Source: Amycolatopsis nalaikhensis (GTDB lineage Bacteria; Actinomycetota; Actinomycetes; Mycobacteriales; Pseudonocardiaceae). From it: a stretch of DNA of 64,000 nucleotides. The DNA lies in assembly GCF_030264295.1 (NCBI RefSeq), contig NZ_CP127173.1:5959501-6023500 (forward strand), read 5' to 3'. The position numbers and the translations under genes are program-made. Below the pieces are notes generated by a model, which was not told the origin of the DNA, did not search any database, and saw only the letters and a list, made by a program, of their open reading frames with translations. Below are positions 8,670 through 17,499 of this stretch, in pieces; positions within the stretch are counted from its first letter, which is position 1, and each line of letters starts with the position of its first letter.

Positions 8670-9521
8670 CCACCGTCTACCGCTCGGCCGCGGGCGCGGA
8701 AGCCGTCCGGCGGCGCTACGACGTCCTGCTGGACCGCTGGCCCGTGCCCGCCGAACCGCGCACGCTGGCCACCCGGCTGGGGGACACCTTCGCCGTGGTG
8801 TCCGGCCCGGTGGACGCCCCGCCGGTCGTCGCGTTGCAGGGCTCCGGCGGCACGGCCGCGCACTGGCTGCCGGACATCGCCACGCTCGCCGGGCGGCTGC
8901 GGGTGCACGCCGTCGACGCGCCCGGGGAGCCGGGCCGGACCGTCGAAGCCCGGCCGCCGCTGGGGTCCCCGGCGTACGCCGAGTGGCTCGACGACGTCCT
9001 CGACGCGCTCGAACTGCCCCGCGCGGCGTTCCTCGGCACGTCGCTGGGTGGCTGGTGGGCGCTGGACTTCGCGCTGCGGCGCCCCGAGCGGGTCGCGGCG
9101 CTGGCCCTGGTCAACCCGGCCGGGATCGGCCGCCGCCGGGTCGCGCCGCTGCTGAAGTTCGCCGCCTACAGCCTCTTCGGCGACTGGGGACGCCGTCGCT
9201 CCTTGGCGATGGTCGCGCAGGGAAGCCCGGCCGACCCGGAGCGGCGTGCAGCTCGGCGAATTCACCCTGGCGACGTTCGAGCACTTCAAACCGCGGCTGG
9301 AGGCGGTCCCCGTGGTCCCCGTCGAGCGGCTGCGCGAGCTGGTGATGCCGGTGCAGGCGCACTTCGGCGCGCACGACGTCCTCCTCGACCAGCGCGACGC
9401 GGCCGCGAAGCTGCGGCGAGCCCGGCCGGACGCGGACGTCCGGCTGGCCGAGGACGCCGGGCACTTCCTGCCCGGCTGGGCCGCGGCCGTCACGGAATTC
9501 CTGAACGGAGGCCGGTCGTGA
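8666..9521 (+). pseudogene. Alpha/beta hydrolase, frameshifted
   Basis: Residues from 8666 to about 9240 read as the N-terminal two thirds of an alpha/beta hydrolase: oxyanion region LQGSGGTAAHW, nucleophile elbow GTSLGGWW with Ser, and the following cap. At 9240-9246 the homology jumps one frame and continues as VQLGEFTLATFEHFKP to the C-terminal histidine motif EDAGHFLPGW, ending at 9521. One missing base near CGGCGTG restores a full-length protein of about 285 residues. Either the gene is freshly inactivated or the base is a sequencing error. Without the correction the N-terminal frame runs on into the DUF4180 gene. Confidence 0.8.
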
Positions 9522-9880
9522 TCGAACAACGCCACGGCGTCGGCATCTGGTACGCGCCGGCCGAAGGGCCGGAGCTGGCCACCGAGCAGGACGCCGTCGA
9601 CCTCATCGGGGCGACCTACGGGCTCGGCGCCGACGTGCTCGTCGTGCCGGTCGAGCGGTTCGCCGCGCGGTTCTTCGACATGCACGCGAAGCTCATCGGC
9701 CACTTCTTCTCGAAGGTCGTCCAGTACGGCTACCGGCTGGTGGTCCTCGGCGACGTCCGGCACCACGTCGAGGCGAGCACGGTCTTCCGCGACGTCGTGC
9801 GGGAGTCGAACCGCGGCCAGGACGTCTGGTTCGTCACCGACTCGGCGGAGCTGGACGCGCGGCTGGCGGCGGCGGGCTGA
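9518..9880 (+). CDS. DUF4180 domain protein
   Basis: This 120-residue protein starts at GTG 9518, which overlaps the stop of the hydrolase frame (GTGA). It shows the DUF4180 pattern: ATEQDAVDLIGATYGLGADV, VPVERFAARFFDM, then FVVRESNRG-like and VWFVTDSAELDARL. The family has no established biochemical role and often accompanies small regulators. Its frame is the same as the hydrolase N-terminus, which is why an artificial fusion ORF appears. Confidence 0.8.
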   Translation: MIEQRHGVGIWYAPAEGPELATEQDAVDLIGATYGLGADVLVVPVERFAARFFDMHAKLIGHFFSKVVQYGYRLVVLGDVRHHVEASTVFRDVVRESNRGQDVWFVTDSAELDARLAAAG

Positions 9881-9943
9881 GCCGCGCGGCGGAACCTCGC
9901 GCGGGGTGGGCAACCCCGCCCCGCGCGGGACGTCCAGGTGATC

Positions 9944-11104
9944 ATGAGCACTCCCCGGCGCACGGCGCTGCTGGTGTCCCTCCTCGCCCTCCTGGCCGTC
10001 TTCGCCCCGCCCGCGAACGCGGGAACCGCCGTCCCGCAAGGGTTCCGGCCCGCCTCGACCAGCTGGACCGGCCGTGACACCGGGTACGTCCTCGGGTACT
10101 CACCCTGCGCCGGGTCGTGGTGCCCGGCGCTGGTCGGCACCACCGACGGCGGGCGGCACTGGCGGCGGCTGGGCACGCCGCCGATGCCGTTGCCGGACAA
10201 CCACAACCACGTCTCACTGACCTTCGTCGGCGACCGCGTCGCGTACGTCAGCGACGGTGTCCACCTGCGCACTTCCCGGGACGGCGGCGCGAGCTGGCAC
10301 CCGGTCGGGCTCGTGGGCGCGCGGGAGCCGTACTACCTCTCGAAGATCGCCGAAACCGGCGGCCGGGTCTTCGCCGTGCTCACCACCTACGGCGAGGGCC
10401 GCGGTTCGACGCGGTTGTACTCGGCGGCCGCCGGTTCGCCCGTGCTCGTCCCGGTGCCGGGCTTCGCGGTCACCGGCAGCCTCACCTACGGCGACCTGGC
10501 CGTCGGCGGTGGCCTGCAGGTCGCGCTCGGCGCGGACTACGGGACGGAGAAGTACTGGACGTCCCGCGACGGCGTCCGCTTCACGCCCGCCGACCCGCCG
10601 TGCCCGGCCGGGTCGGTGGCCGCGCTCGCCGGGGTGCGGGACCGGCAGGTCGTCGCCTTGTGCAGCGGCAGCCCCGGTTCCCCGCAGCCCGGCTCGACCG
10701 AACGGCGGCTGCGGCACGCGCCGAGGCTCGGCGGGACGTTCAGCGGCGGTGACGCGGCCCCCTTCACCGGGATCACGCAGGCGTTCGGCGCGGCCTCGCC
10801 GACGTCCGCGACGGTGGCGGCCGTGGGCGGCGGCACCGGGTTCCTGCACAGCACCACCGACGGCGGCCGGACCTGGACGACGACCGTGCTGTCCGAGCGC
10901 GGGCTCGGCCTGGCCGACCTCGACTTCCCCGGCGGCGGCACCGGCGTCGTCGTCGACGGTCAGCCGGACGCTGACGGCGGGTCCGCGGTGTACCGGACCA
11001 CGGACGGCGGAATCCATTGGCGTGAAGTGGCGATCGGGGAGAACGCCCTGGCAGATGAGGCCCTTCGGCCCGGTTCACTTGGTGAACCCCATGTCGTAGT
11101 CTGA
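9944..11104 (+). CDS. Secreted beta-propeller (BNR/YCF48-like) protein
   Basis: The protein has about 386 residues, starting at ATG 9944 (a GTG two codons earlier is possible). A clear Sec signal peptide (LLVSLLALLAVFAPPANAG) is followed by repeated sialidase/BNR-type boxes: GTTDGGRHWRRL, RTSRDGGASWHP, HSTTDGGRTWTT and RTTDGGIHWREV. This suggests a six- or seven-bladed propeller outside the membrane. Such proteins bind carbohydrate or protein surfaces; catalytic activity cannot be claimed. Confidence 0.8.
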   Translation: MSTPRRTALLVSLLALLAVFAPPANAGTAVPQGFRPASTSWTGRDTGYVLGYSPCAGSWCPALVGTTDGGRHWRRLGTPPMPLPDNHNHVSLTFVGDRVAYVSDGVHLRTSRDGGASWHPVGLVGAREPYYLSKIAETGGRVFAVLTTYGEGRGSTRLYSAAAGSPVLVPVPGFAVTGSLTYGDLAVGGGLQVALGADYGTEKYWTSRDGVRFTPADPPCPAGSVAALAGVRDRQVVALCSGSPGSPQPGSTERRLRHAPRLGGTFSGGDAAPFTGITQAFGAASPTSATVAAVGGGTGFLHSTTDGGRTWTTTVLSERGLGLADLDFPGGGTGVVVDGQPDADGGSAVYRTTDGGIHWREVAIGENALADEALRPGSLGEPHVVV

Positions 11105-11147
11105 GCACTGTCCGTTGCCGGACACGCGAAGAGTGGGAGAGCTGCCG

Positions 11148-11987
11148 ATGACGCCAGGCGACCTGCGGTCGGGAACCGAGGGCGGCGCCGCCGCACTCGA
11201 TTTCAGCAAGGCGAGCCTGGCCCGGTTGTCCGACGCGCTCCTCGGCGGCCACGACCACTACGAGGTCGACCGCGAAGCGATGCGGCGGCTGCTGGCCATC
11301 GCGCCGGGCGCGCGCACGATGGCGAAGGAGCACCGCGACTGGCTGGTCCGCGCGGTGCGGTTCCTGGCCGGCAAGCGCGGCATCGACCAGTTCCTCGACC
11401 TGGGCTCGGGCATGCCGACCGCGGAGAACACCCACCAGGTGGCGCAGCGGTACAACCCGGACGCGCAGGTCGTGTACGTCGACAACGACCCGGTGGTGCA
11501 GGTGCACGGCCGGGCGCTGCTCGAGGAGAACTACCTGACCCACGTCACGGGCGCCGACCTCACCCGGCCGGCGGACACCCTCGCCGACGACGTCGTCAAG
11601 GAGTACCTCGACTTCTCGCGGCCGGTGGCGCTGATCCTGACGTCGATCATCCACCACGTCGACGACTACGAGCGCGCGAAGGCGATCGTCGGGGAGTACG
11701 TCGAGGCCCTCGCGCCGGGGTCGTACCTGCTGCTCACGCACAACTTCGACCCGGAAGAGGACTCGCCGCGCCAGGAGCTGGCGCGGCTGCTGGAGACGAG
11801 CTTCCAGGGCACCGGGCTCGGCAGCGTCTACCGCACGCGCGAGCAGATCGCGGGGTTCTTCGACGGCACCGAGCTGCTCCGGCCGGGGCTGGTCTACCTG
11901 CACGAATGGTGGCCGGACGGGCCCCGCCTGCACCCGCTGAGCGAGCTGAACTTCCTGACCCTGGGCGGCGTAGGCCGCAAGCCGTAA
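11148..11987 (+). CDS. SAM-dependent methyltransferase (Methyltransf_19/DUF574 type)
   Basis: This 279-residue protein starts at ATG 11148 with GGGAGA upstream. The motif FLDLGSGMPTAENTH (SAM-binding loop), VVYVDNDPVV and HVTGADLTRPADTL match the actinobacterial S-adenosyl methyltransferase family PF04672, which is greatly expanded in Streptomyces and Amycolatopsis. The substrate is unknown. A 36-bp palindrome lies immediately after the stop. Confidence 0.85.
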   Translation: MTPGDLRSGTEGGAAALDFSKASLARLSDALLGGHDHYEVDREAMRRLLAIAPGARTMAKEHRDWLVRAVRFLAGKRGIDQFLDLGSGMPTAENTHQVAQRYNPDAQVVYVDNDPVVQVHGRALLEENYLTHVTGADLTRPADTLADDVVKEYLDFSRPVALILTSIIHHVDDYERAKAIVGEYVEALAPGSYLLLTHNFDPEEDSPRQELARLLETSFQGTGLGSVYRTREQIAGFFDGTELLRPGLVYLHEWWPDGPRLHPLSELNFLTLGGVGRKP

Positions 11988-11996
11988 CCCCGTCGT

Positions 11997-12032
11997 GAGT
12001 GTTTAGGGCGGTTAGAACCGCCCTAAACACTC
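11997..12032. repeat. Palindrome A, copy 1 (probable bidirectional terminator)
   Basis: Perfect inverted repeat with 17-bp arms (GAGTGTTTAGGGCGGTT and its complement) and a two-base AG centre. It lies between two convergent genes, ten bases after one stop and nine before the other. The same sequence recurs at 23054-23099. Confidence 0.85.
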
Positions 12033-12040
12033 GCGAGCGG

Positions 12041-12874
12041 TCAGGCGGCGTTGAACGTGTCGGGGTCGGGGCCCGTGCGCTCGCCGCGGTCCAGCGGCGA
12101 CAGCGAGTCCATCTCTTCCTCCGACAGGGTGAACCCGAACAGGTCGAAGTTCTCCGCGATCCGCGACGGCGTCACCGACTTCGGGATCACCACGTTGCCC
12201 AGCTGCAGGTGCCAGCGCAGCACGATCTGCGCGGGCGTGCGGCTGTGCTTGACCGCGAGGTCGGCGACCACCGGGTCGCCGAGCAGGCTGCCGCCCTTGG
12301 CGAGCGGGCTCCACGCCTCGGTCGCGATGCCGTTCTTCTCGTCGAACTCGCGGACCTCGTTCTGCTGCAGGTACGGGTGCAGCTCGATCTGGTTGAGCGC
12401 GGGGACGACCGAACCGGCGTCCATCAGCCGCTCGAGGTGCGCGGGCTGGAAGTTCGACACGCCGATCGCGCGGACGCGGCCGTCGGCGTAGAGCTTTTCG
12501 AACGCCTTCCACGTGTCGACGTACTTGCCGCGCTCGGGCGTCGGCCAGTGGATCAGGTAGAGGTCCAGCTGCTCCAAGCCGAGCTTGGCCATGCTCTCGT
12601 CGAACGCCTTGAGCGTCGAGTCGTAGCCCTGCGCGGAGTTCCACAGCTTGGTGGTGATGAACAGCTCGTCGCGCGGGATGCCGGACTCGGCGATCGCCTG
12701 GCCGACGCCCTTTTCGTTGCCGTAGATGGCCGCGGTGTCGATGCTGCGGTAGCCCGCTTCGAGCGCGGCCTTGACGGCGGCCGTGGTCTCCTCGTCGGGG
12801 ACCTGGAAGACGCCGTAGCCGAGCTGCGGCATCCGCACGCCGTTGTTGAGTTCGATCACGGGCACGCTGGTCAC
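12041..12874 (-). CDS. Aldo/keto reductase
   Basis: The protein has 277 residues from GTG 12874, preceded by GAAAGGAA at the right distance. An alternative ATG at 12901 overlaps the stop of the MFS gene (ATGA) and would add nine residues. The AKR tetrad is visible: Asp and Tyr in SIDTAAIYG, Lys in ITTKLW, His in YLIHWP. NADPH contacts lie in IPKSVTPSRI near the C-terminus. It resembles AKR5-type 2,5-diketogluconate or glyoxal reductases. It shares an operon with the MFS exporter upstream. Confidence 0.9.
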   Translation of the reverse strand: MTSVPVIELNNGVRMPQLGYGVFQVPDEETTAAVKAALEAGYRSIDTAAIYGNEKGVGQAIAESGIPRDELFITTKLWNSAQGYDSTLKAFDESMAKLGLEQLDLYLIHWPTPERGKYVDTWKAFEKLYADGRVRAIGVSNFQPAHLERLMDAGSVVPALNQIELHPYLQQNEVREFDEKNGIATEAWSPLAKGGSLLGDPVVADLAVKHSRTPAQIVLRWHLQLGNVVIPKSVTPSRIAENFDLFGFTLSEEEMDSLSPLDRGERTGPDPDTFNAA

Positions 12875-12897
12875 AAGGGTTCCTTTCGGTGGGTGGT

Positions 12898-14082
12898 TCA
12901 TCGGGCGAGTACCCGCTCCCCGGTGTCGAAACTAGTCCGGGTCCGGCGGTCGAGCAGGCCGGAGACGAGGGCCACGGCGAGGCCCGCCGCGGCGAGGACG
13001 GCACCGATCCAGTTCGGGGCGGTGTAGCCGAGGCCGGCGCCGATGGCCTGGCCGCCGAGCCACGCGCCCCCGGCGTTGCCGAGGTTGAACGCGGCGATGT
13101 TCGCCGCCGAGGCCAGCGCCGGGGCGCCCTCGGCCTTGGCCATCACGCGGGCCTGCAGCGGCGGCACGGTCGCGAAGCCCGCCGCGCCGAACAGCGCGAT
13201 GGTGATCGCGGCCGGCACCTTCGCGTGCGCCGTGAAGACGAACGCCGCGAGCACGACCGCCAACGCGGCGAGGATGACGTACAGGCTGGGCATGAGCTTG
13301 CGGTCCGCGGCCTTGCCGCCCAGTAGGTTGCCGACGAACAGGCCGCCGCCGAAGAGCACGAGCAGCCAGGTCACGGCGCCACTGGAGAAGCCCGCGACCT
13401 CGGTCATCATCGGCGCGATGTAGGTGAACGAGGCGAACACCCCGGCGAAGCCGAGCGCGGTCATGACCAGCGCGAGCCACACCTGCGGGCGGCGGAACAC
13501 GGCGAGCTCGCCGCGCAGGCCCGCGTTGGGGTCGGGTTCCTGGTGGGGCACCAGCGCGAGGATGCCGATGGCGCCGACGACGCCGAGCGCGCTGACCACC
13601 CAGAACGTCGAGCGCCAGCCGAAGGCCTGGCCGAGCGCGGTGCCGGCGGGCACGCCGAGCACGTTGGCCACGGTCAGCCCGGTGAACATCAGCGCGATCG
13701 CGCTGGCCTGCTTGGCCGGGGCGACCAGCGACGCGGCGACGACCGAGCCGACGCCGAAGAACGCGCCGTGGCTCAACGCCGCGACGACGCGGCCGGTCAT
13801 CAGCAGGCCGTAGCTCGGGGCCAGCGCCGAGAGCAGGTTGCCCGCGATGAACAGGCCCATCAGGGCGACCAGCACGGTCTTGCGCGGCACCCGGGAGGCG
13901 AGCGCGGTGAGCAGGGGAGCACCGACGACGACGCCGAGCGCGTAGCCCGAGATGAGCAGGCCTGCGGACGGGATCGAGACGCCGAAGTCGGCCGCGACCT
14001 CGGGCAGCAGGCCCATGATCACGAACTCGGTGGTGCCGATCCCGAAAGCGCTGATCGCCAGTGCGAGCAGAGCGGCGGGCAT
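12898..14082 (-). CDS. MFS efflux transporter (DHA1, AraJ/chloramphenicol type)
   Basis: The 394-residue protein starts at ATG 14082 with a GAAGGAAG ribosome binding site. It has twelve predicted transmembrane helices, the family opening FGIGTTEFVIMGLLPEVA, and motif A-like ASRVPRKTVL. It belongs to the DHA1 drug:H+ antiporter family (AraJ, PbuE, chloramphenicol exporters). The divergent neighbour is a MarR regulator, the standard arrangement for a drug- or metabolite-inducible exporter. The aldo/keto reductase follows 23 bases downstream, so the pair may detoxify a reactive carbonyl (inference). Confidence 0.9.
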   Translation of the reverse strand: MPAALLALAISAFGIGTTEFVIMGLLPEVAADFGVSIPSAGLLISGYALGVVVGAPLLTALASRVPRKTVLVALMGLFIAGNLLSALAPSYGLLMTGRVVAALSHGAFFGVGSVVAASLVAPAKQASAIALMFTGLTVANVLGVPAGTALGQAFGWRSTFWVVSALGVVGAIGILALVPHQEPDPNAGLRGELAVFRRPQVWLALVMTALGFAGVFASFTYIAPMMTEVAGFSSGAVTWLLVLFGGGLFVGNLLGGKAADRKLMPSLYVILAALAVVLAAFVFTAHAKVPAAITIALFGAAGFATVPPLQARVMAKAEGAPALASAANIAAFNLGNAGGAWLGGQAIGAGLGYTAPNWIGAVLAAAGLAVALVSGLLDRRTRTSFDTGERVLAR

Positions 14083-14161
14083 GGACTTCCTTCTTCCACG
14101 AGTAGAGTAGTCAGTGGCGTGGACAATTACGAGCGTCCGAGATAGTTGCAGACGCCGTATA

Positions 14162-14190
14162 TTGCACACGCTTGATAGTGCAGCGTGCAA
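14162..14190. promoter_or_regulatory. Putative MarR operator between divergent genes
   Basis: The divergent gap holds overlapping inverted repeats: TGCAC (14163-14167) with GTGCA (14178-14182), and TTGCA...CGC (14162-14171) with GCGTGCAA (14183-14190). It sits 32 bases before the MarR start in an AT-richer patch, the expected position for a MarR dimer site controlling both genes. Confidence 0.55.
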
Positions 14191-14222
14191 GGGAGTGCGC
14201 GCAAGCCGAGGAGAGGTGAACC

Positions 14223-14681
14223 GTGTCACTGGACGACGACGCCGTCGAAGCGCGCGCGCAGGGCTGGCGCACGCTGGCCGCGCTCCACGCGCGGATCGAG
14301 GACAGGCTGCAGCGCGCGCTCGAGCGCGACCACGAGCTGTCGGTGAGCGAGTACACGGTGCTCGACGTGCTCGCCCGCCAGGACGGCTTCCACCTGCGGA
14401 TGAACCAGCTCGCCAACGCCGTGGTGCTCAGCCAGTCGGCGACGACCCGGCTGGTGACCCGGCTCGAAGGCCGTGGGCTGCTGGCCCGCTACCTCTGCCC
14501 GACCGACCGCCGCGGCATCTACACGGAGGTGACGCCGGCGGGTCAGGCCCTCCTGACGGCGGCGCGTCCGACGCACGACACGGCGCTGGCGGAGGCCCTC
14601 GCCGAAGCCGAAGCGTTGCCGGAACTTTCGCCCCTGGTCGCCGCGCTGGGCACGCTTTCCTTCCCGGTCCCGTCAGCCTGA
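14223..14681 (+). CDS. MarR family transcriptional regulator
   Basis: The protein has 152 residues from GTG 14223, preceded by GAGGAGAGG. The winged helix covers about residues 40-105: ELSVSEYTVLDVLARQDG, then MNQLANAVVLSQSATTRLV and the wing LCPTDRRGIYTEVTPAG. It is divergent from the MFS exporter/AKR operon, which it probably represses until a phenolic or drug-like ligand binds. Repeat B copy 1 begins at its stop codon. Confidence 0.9.
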   Translation: MSLDDDAVEARAQGWRTLAALHARIEDRLQRALERDHELSVSEYTVLDVLARQDGFHLRMNQLANAVVLSQSATTRLVTRLEGRGLLARYLCPTDRRGIYTEVTPAGQALLTAARPTHDTALAEALAEAEALPELSPLVAALGTLSFPVPSA

Positions 14682-14777
14682 CCCAAGCGCCCCAATGTGG
14701 CCTTCGGTGCGTCAGACGCACCCAAGGCGGCCTTCGGTGCGTCAGACGCAACCAAGGCCGCCTTGGGGCGCTTGGGT
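14681..14777. repeat. Compound inverted repeat B, copy 1
   Basis: The 97-bp element has outer arms ACCCAAGCGCCCCAA (14681-14695) and their complement (14763-14777). Inside are two copies of the palindromic core TGCGTCAGACGCA, each flanked by AAGGC(C/G)GCCTT-type blocks. Copy 2 (29972-30064) is its exact reverse complement over the whole shared length. The rest of the gap to the ROK gene (14778-14979) holds no gene. Confidence 0.9.
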
Positions 14778-14979
14778 CTGGCCCCGTTCGGCGGTGCGGT
14801 TACGGCGTCGCCGCGCCCTAACCCGTGCTCCATCCGTGGGACACTTTCGCTCACCGCGTTCGATAGTTTCGCTGGTCAGGTCGTTTTGTGTGACTTTCGT
14901 GCACGTTCGGCCTCGTTGACCGCGGAGTTTCACCAGCCCTAATTTGTTGTCCCACCAGACGAACCGGGGCGGTGTCGGC

Positions 14980-16247
14980 GTGGACTCCTCCTTTTCGCTC
15001 AGACCGGTGCGCCCGGCCGACCAGGCCGCTGTCCGCCGGAGCAACCTCGCTTTGGTGCTGCGGCACCTGCGTGACGCCGGGTCCCGTTCGCGGGCGGGGA
15101 TCGCCGCGGACACCGGCCTGAACAAGGGGACCGTGTCGAGCCTGGTTTCCGAGCTCGTCGAACGCGGGCTGGTCCGCGAAGGCGAGCGGGAACGCGCCGG
15201 CGCGGTCGGGCGGCCGGGGACGATCGTCGAGCTGGACGGGCGGGGCGTCGGCGGGATCGGCGTCGAGATCAACGTCGACTACCTGACCGCGCTCGTGCTC
15301 GACCTCACCGGCACCGTCCTGTTCGAGCAACGCGTGGCGCTCGACGTCCAGGCCCTCCCGGTGCCGAAGGTGCTCGACGCCGGTGCGGAGCTGACCGCGC
15401 GGGCGCTGCGGGAGTGCCGCCGCCTCGGGGTCATGCCCGCCGGGGTCACCGTCGGCGTTCCGGGGCTGGTCGACGTCGCGGGCGTCGTCGCCGTCGCGCC
15501 GAACCTGCACTGGACCGACGTCCCGGTCGTGCACGGCATCACCGAGCGGCTGACCCGGCGGCTCGGGCCGCCGTCGTTCCCGATCCGCACGGCCAACGAC
15601 GCCAACCTCGGCGCGCTCGGCGAATACGCGATGGGCAGCGTCGCCGGCACCGCCGACCTGGTCTACCTGACCGGCGAGATCGGCGTCGGCGGCGGGGTGA
15701 TCTCCGGGGCAGGCTGCTCGGCGGCACCGCGGGGTTCGCCGGGGAGATCGGGCACATCCAGCTCGACCCGGCGGGCCAGCTCTGCGGCTGCGGGCGGCGC
15801 GGCTGCTGGGAGACGCTCGTCGGGCTGGCCGGGATGCTGCGCCTGGCCGCCTCGCCCGCCGATCCCGTGCACGACCCGTCGCTCGACCTCGAACAGCGGC
15901 TCGACCTGATCCGCCGCCGCGCCGAGCGGAAGGACCGGCGGACGCTCGACGCGCTCGCCCGGGTCGGTACCGGCCTCGGGGTCGGCGCCGCCGTGCTGGT
16001 CAACGTCTTCAACCCGCGAGTCGTGCTGCTCGGCGGCTACTTCGCCCAGCTCGGCCCGTACCTGCTCGGCCCGATGCTGACCGAGCTGGAGGCCCGCGTG
16101 GTCGCCCCCGGCATCGGCGGCTGCCGCGTCGAGCTGTCGTGGCTCGGCTTCTCCGCGGCGGCGCGCGGCGGTGCGCACGTCGCGCTCCAGGCGGTGTTCG
16201 ACGACCCGGCGCTGGTGCCGGTGCGAGCGGAAAGGGACAGCGGATGA
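14980..16247 (+). pseudogene. ROK family transcriptional regulator, frameshifted
   Basis: From GTG 14980 the frame encodes an N-terminal winged helix (AAVRRSNLALVLRHLRDAG, GLNKGTVSSLVSELV) and the first part of a ROK sugar-kinase-like domain (NDANLGALGEY, LTGEIGVGGGV). At about 15706-15712 (CTCCGGGGCAGG) similarity moves one frame and continues as LLGGTAGFAGEIGHIQLDP, with the ROK zinc motif CGCGRRGCWET, to 16247. One missing base in the G run would restore a protein of about 422 residues. It precedes the ebo-like operon and is its likely local regulator. Decay and sequencing error are both possible. Confidence 0.8.
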
Positions 16248-16389
16248 CGCTCCCGTCGACCGAATGGAAACACCCGATCGGGTACCGCGATGTAGTCCAG
16301 GTGGACCCGCGCGCGGCGAGCGGGGTCCGGAGCCGGGGCGCGCCGGGGGCGGCGCGCGTCGGCTGACCCGAGAACAGGTGGAGGAAGTC

Positions 16390-17499
16390 ATGAGCAAGAT
16401 CGGTGTCTGGCTGGTCGGCGCCCGGGGATCGGTGGCCACGACGGCCGTCGCCGGGGCCGCGGCCCTGCGTGCGGGACTGGTCCCGCGCACGGGCTGCGTG
16501 ACCGAGCTGCCGGACTTCGCCGGGGCCGCGCTGCCCGGTCTGGGGGACCTGGTCTTCGGGGGCCACGACGTCGTCGACACGCCGCTGGTGAAGCGGGCCG
16601 AGCAACTCGCGGCGGCCGGGGTGCTGCCCGCGGCGCTGCCGGGCGCGGTGAGCGCGGAGCTGGAGGCGGCGGAGGCCCGGCTGCGCCCCGCGCCGTCCGG
16701 GAGCGGCCGCGCGGCGGCCGACCAGATCATCGCGGACCTCACCGAGTTCCGTGCGGGTCTGGACCACGTCGTCGTCCTCAACGTCTCCTCGACCGAACCC
16801 CCGTGCGAGCCGCACCCGGCGCACGCGTCCCTCGCCGCGTTGGAAGACGCGCTGGACACGTTGCCGCCGAGCGCGCTGTACGCCTACGCCGCCTTCCGCG
16901 CGGGTTGTGGCTTTGTCGACTTCACGCCGTCGACCGGGGCTCGGCTGCCCGCGCTCGACGAGCTGGCCCGCACCGCCGGGCTGCCGTACGCGGGCCGCGA
17001 CGGCAAGACCGGCGAGACGCTGCTGCGGTCGGTGCTCGCGCCGATGTTCGCCCAGCGCGCGCTGAACGTGCTCGCCTGGTCGGGCACGAACCTGCTCGGC
17101 GGCGGCGACGGCGCCACGCTGGCCGACCCGGGTGCCGCGTCGAGCAAGAACGCGTCCAAGCAGCAGGTGCTCTCGCAGAACCTCGGCCGCGAGGTCGACG
17201 GCGAGGTGCACATCGACTACGTCCCGGCGCTCGGCGACTGGAAGACCGCCTGGGACCACGTGCTGTTCGAGGGCTTCCTCGGCGCCCGCATGACGCTGCA
17301 GCTCACCTGGCAGGGCTGCGACTCGGCGCTCGCCGCGCCGCTGGTGCTCGACCTCGCCCGGCTGACCGCCAAGGCGTGCCGCGACGGCGTCGCCGGGCCG
17401 GTCGCCGAGTTCGGGTTCTTCTTCAAGGATCCCGTCGGCGACGGCCCGCACGACCTCGCGTCGCAGTACGCGGTGCTGCGTGAGTGGGCGCACCGGTGA
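16390..17499 (+). CDS. Inositol-3-phosphate synthase family enzyme (first gene of ebo-like operon)
   Basis: The 369-residue protein starts at ATG 16390 (MSKIGVWLVGARGSVATT) with GGAGGAAG just upstream; the open frame extends earlier without a better start. It has an N-terminal Rossmann NAD-binding loop and the conserved blocks NVSSTEPP, AGRDGKTGETLLRSVLAPMF and SGTNLLGGGDG, followed by the SKNASK lysine-rich active-site region. Members cyclise glucose 6-phosphate to inositol 3-phosphate. In ebo clusters this position is usually taken by EboD, a sugar-phosphate cyclase of the dehydroquinate-synthase fold, so a cyclase of a different fold appears to have replaced it. Confidence 0.88.
   Translation: MSKIGVWLVGARGSVATTAVAGAAALRAGLVPRTGCVTELPDFAGAALPGLGDLVFGGHDVVDTPLVKRAEQLAAAGVLPAALPGAVSAELEAAEARLRPAPSGSGRAAADQIIADLTEFRAGLDHVVVLNVSSTEPPCEPHPAHASLAALEDALDTLPPSALYAYAAFRAGCGFVDFTPSTGARLPALDELARTAGLPYAGRDGKTGETLLRSVLAPMFAQRALNVLAWSGTNLLGGGDGATLADPGAASSKNASKQQVLSQNLGREVDGEVHIDYVPALGDWKTAWDHVLFEGFLGARMTLQLTWQGCDSALAAPLVLDLARLTAKACRDGVAGPVAEFGFFFKDPVGDGPHDLASQYAVLREWAHR

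Noticed and set aside
9888..9930. GC-rich near-palindrome between the DUF4180 and beta-propeller genes
   Set aside because: CGCGCGGGG...CCCCGCGCG pairs imperfectly and has no T tract; in this base composition it may be chance, so it was not listed as a terminator.
12874..12901. ATG at 12901 as start of the aldo/keto reductase
   Set aside because: It overlaps the MFS stop and is possible, but GTG 12874 has a clear GAAAGGAA site and matches the usual family N-terminus, so GTG was preferred.
14428..14942. Several short frames within repeat B copy 1 (and the equivalent at copies 2-4)
   Set aside because: All translate the repeat itself into VASDAPKAALGASD-like or RPSVRQTQPRPP-like peptides; the same peptides appear at every copy, so they are non-coding by-products.
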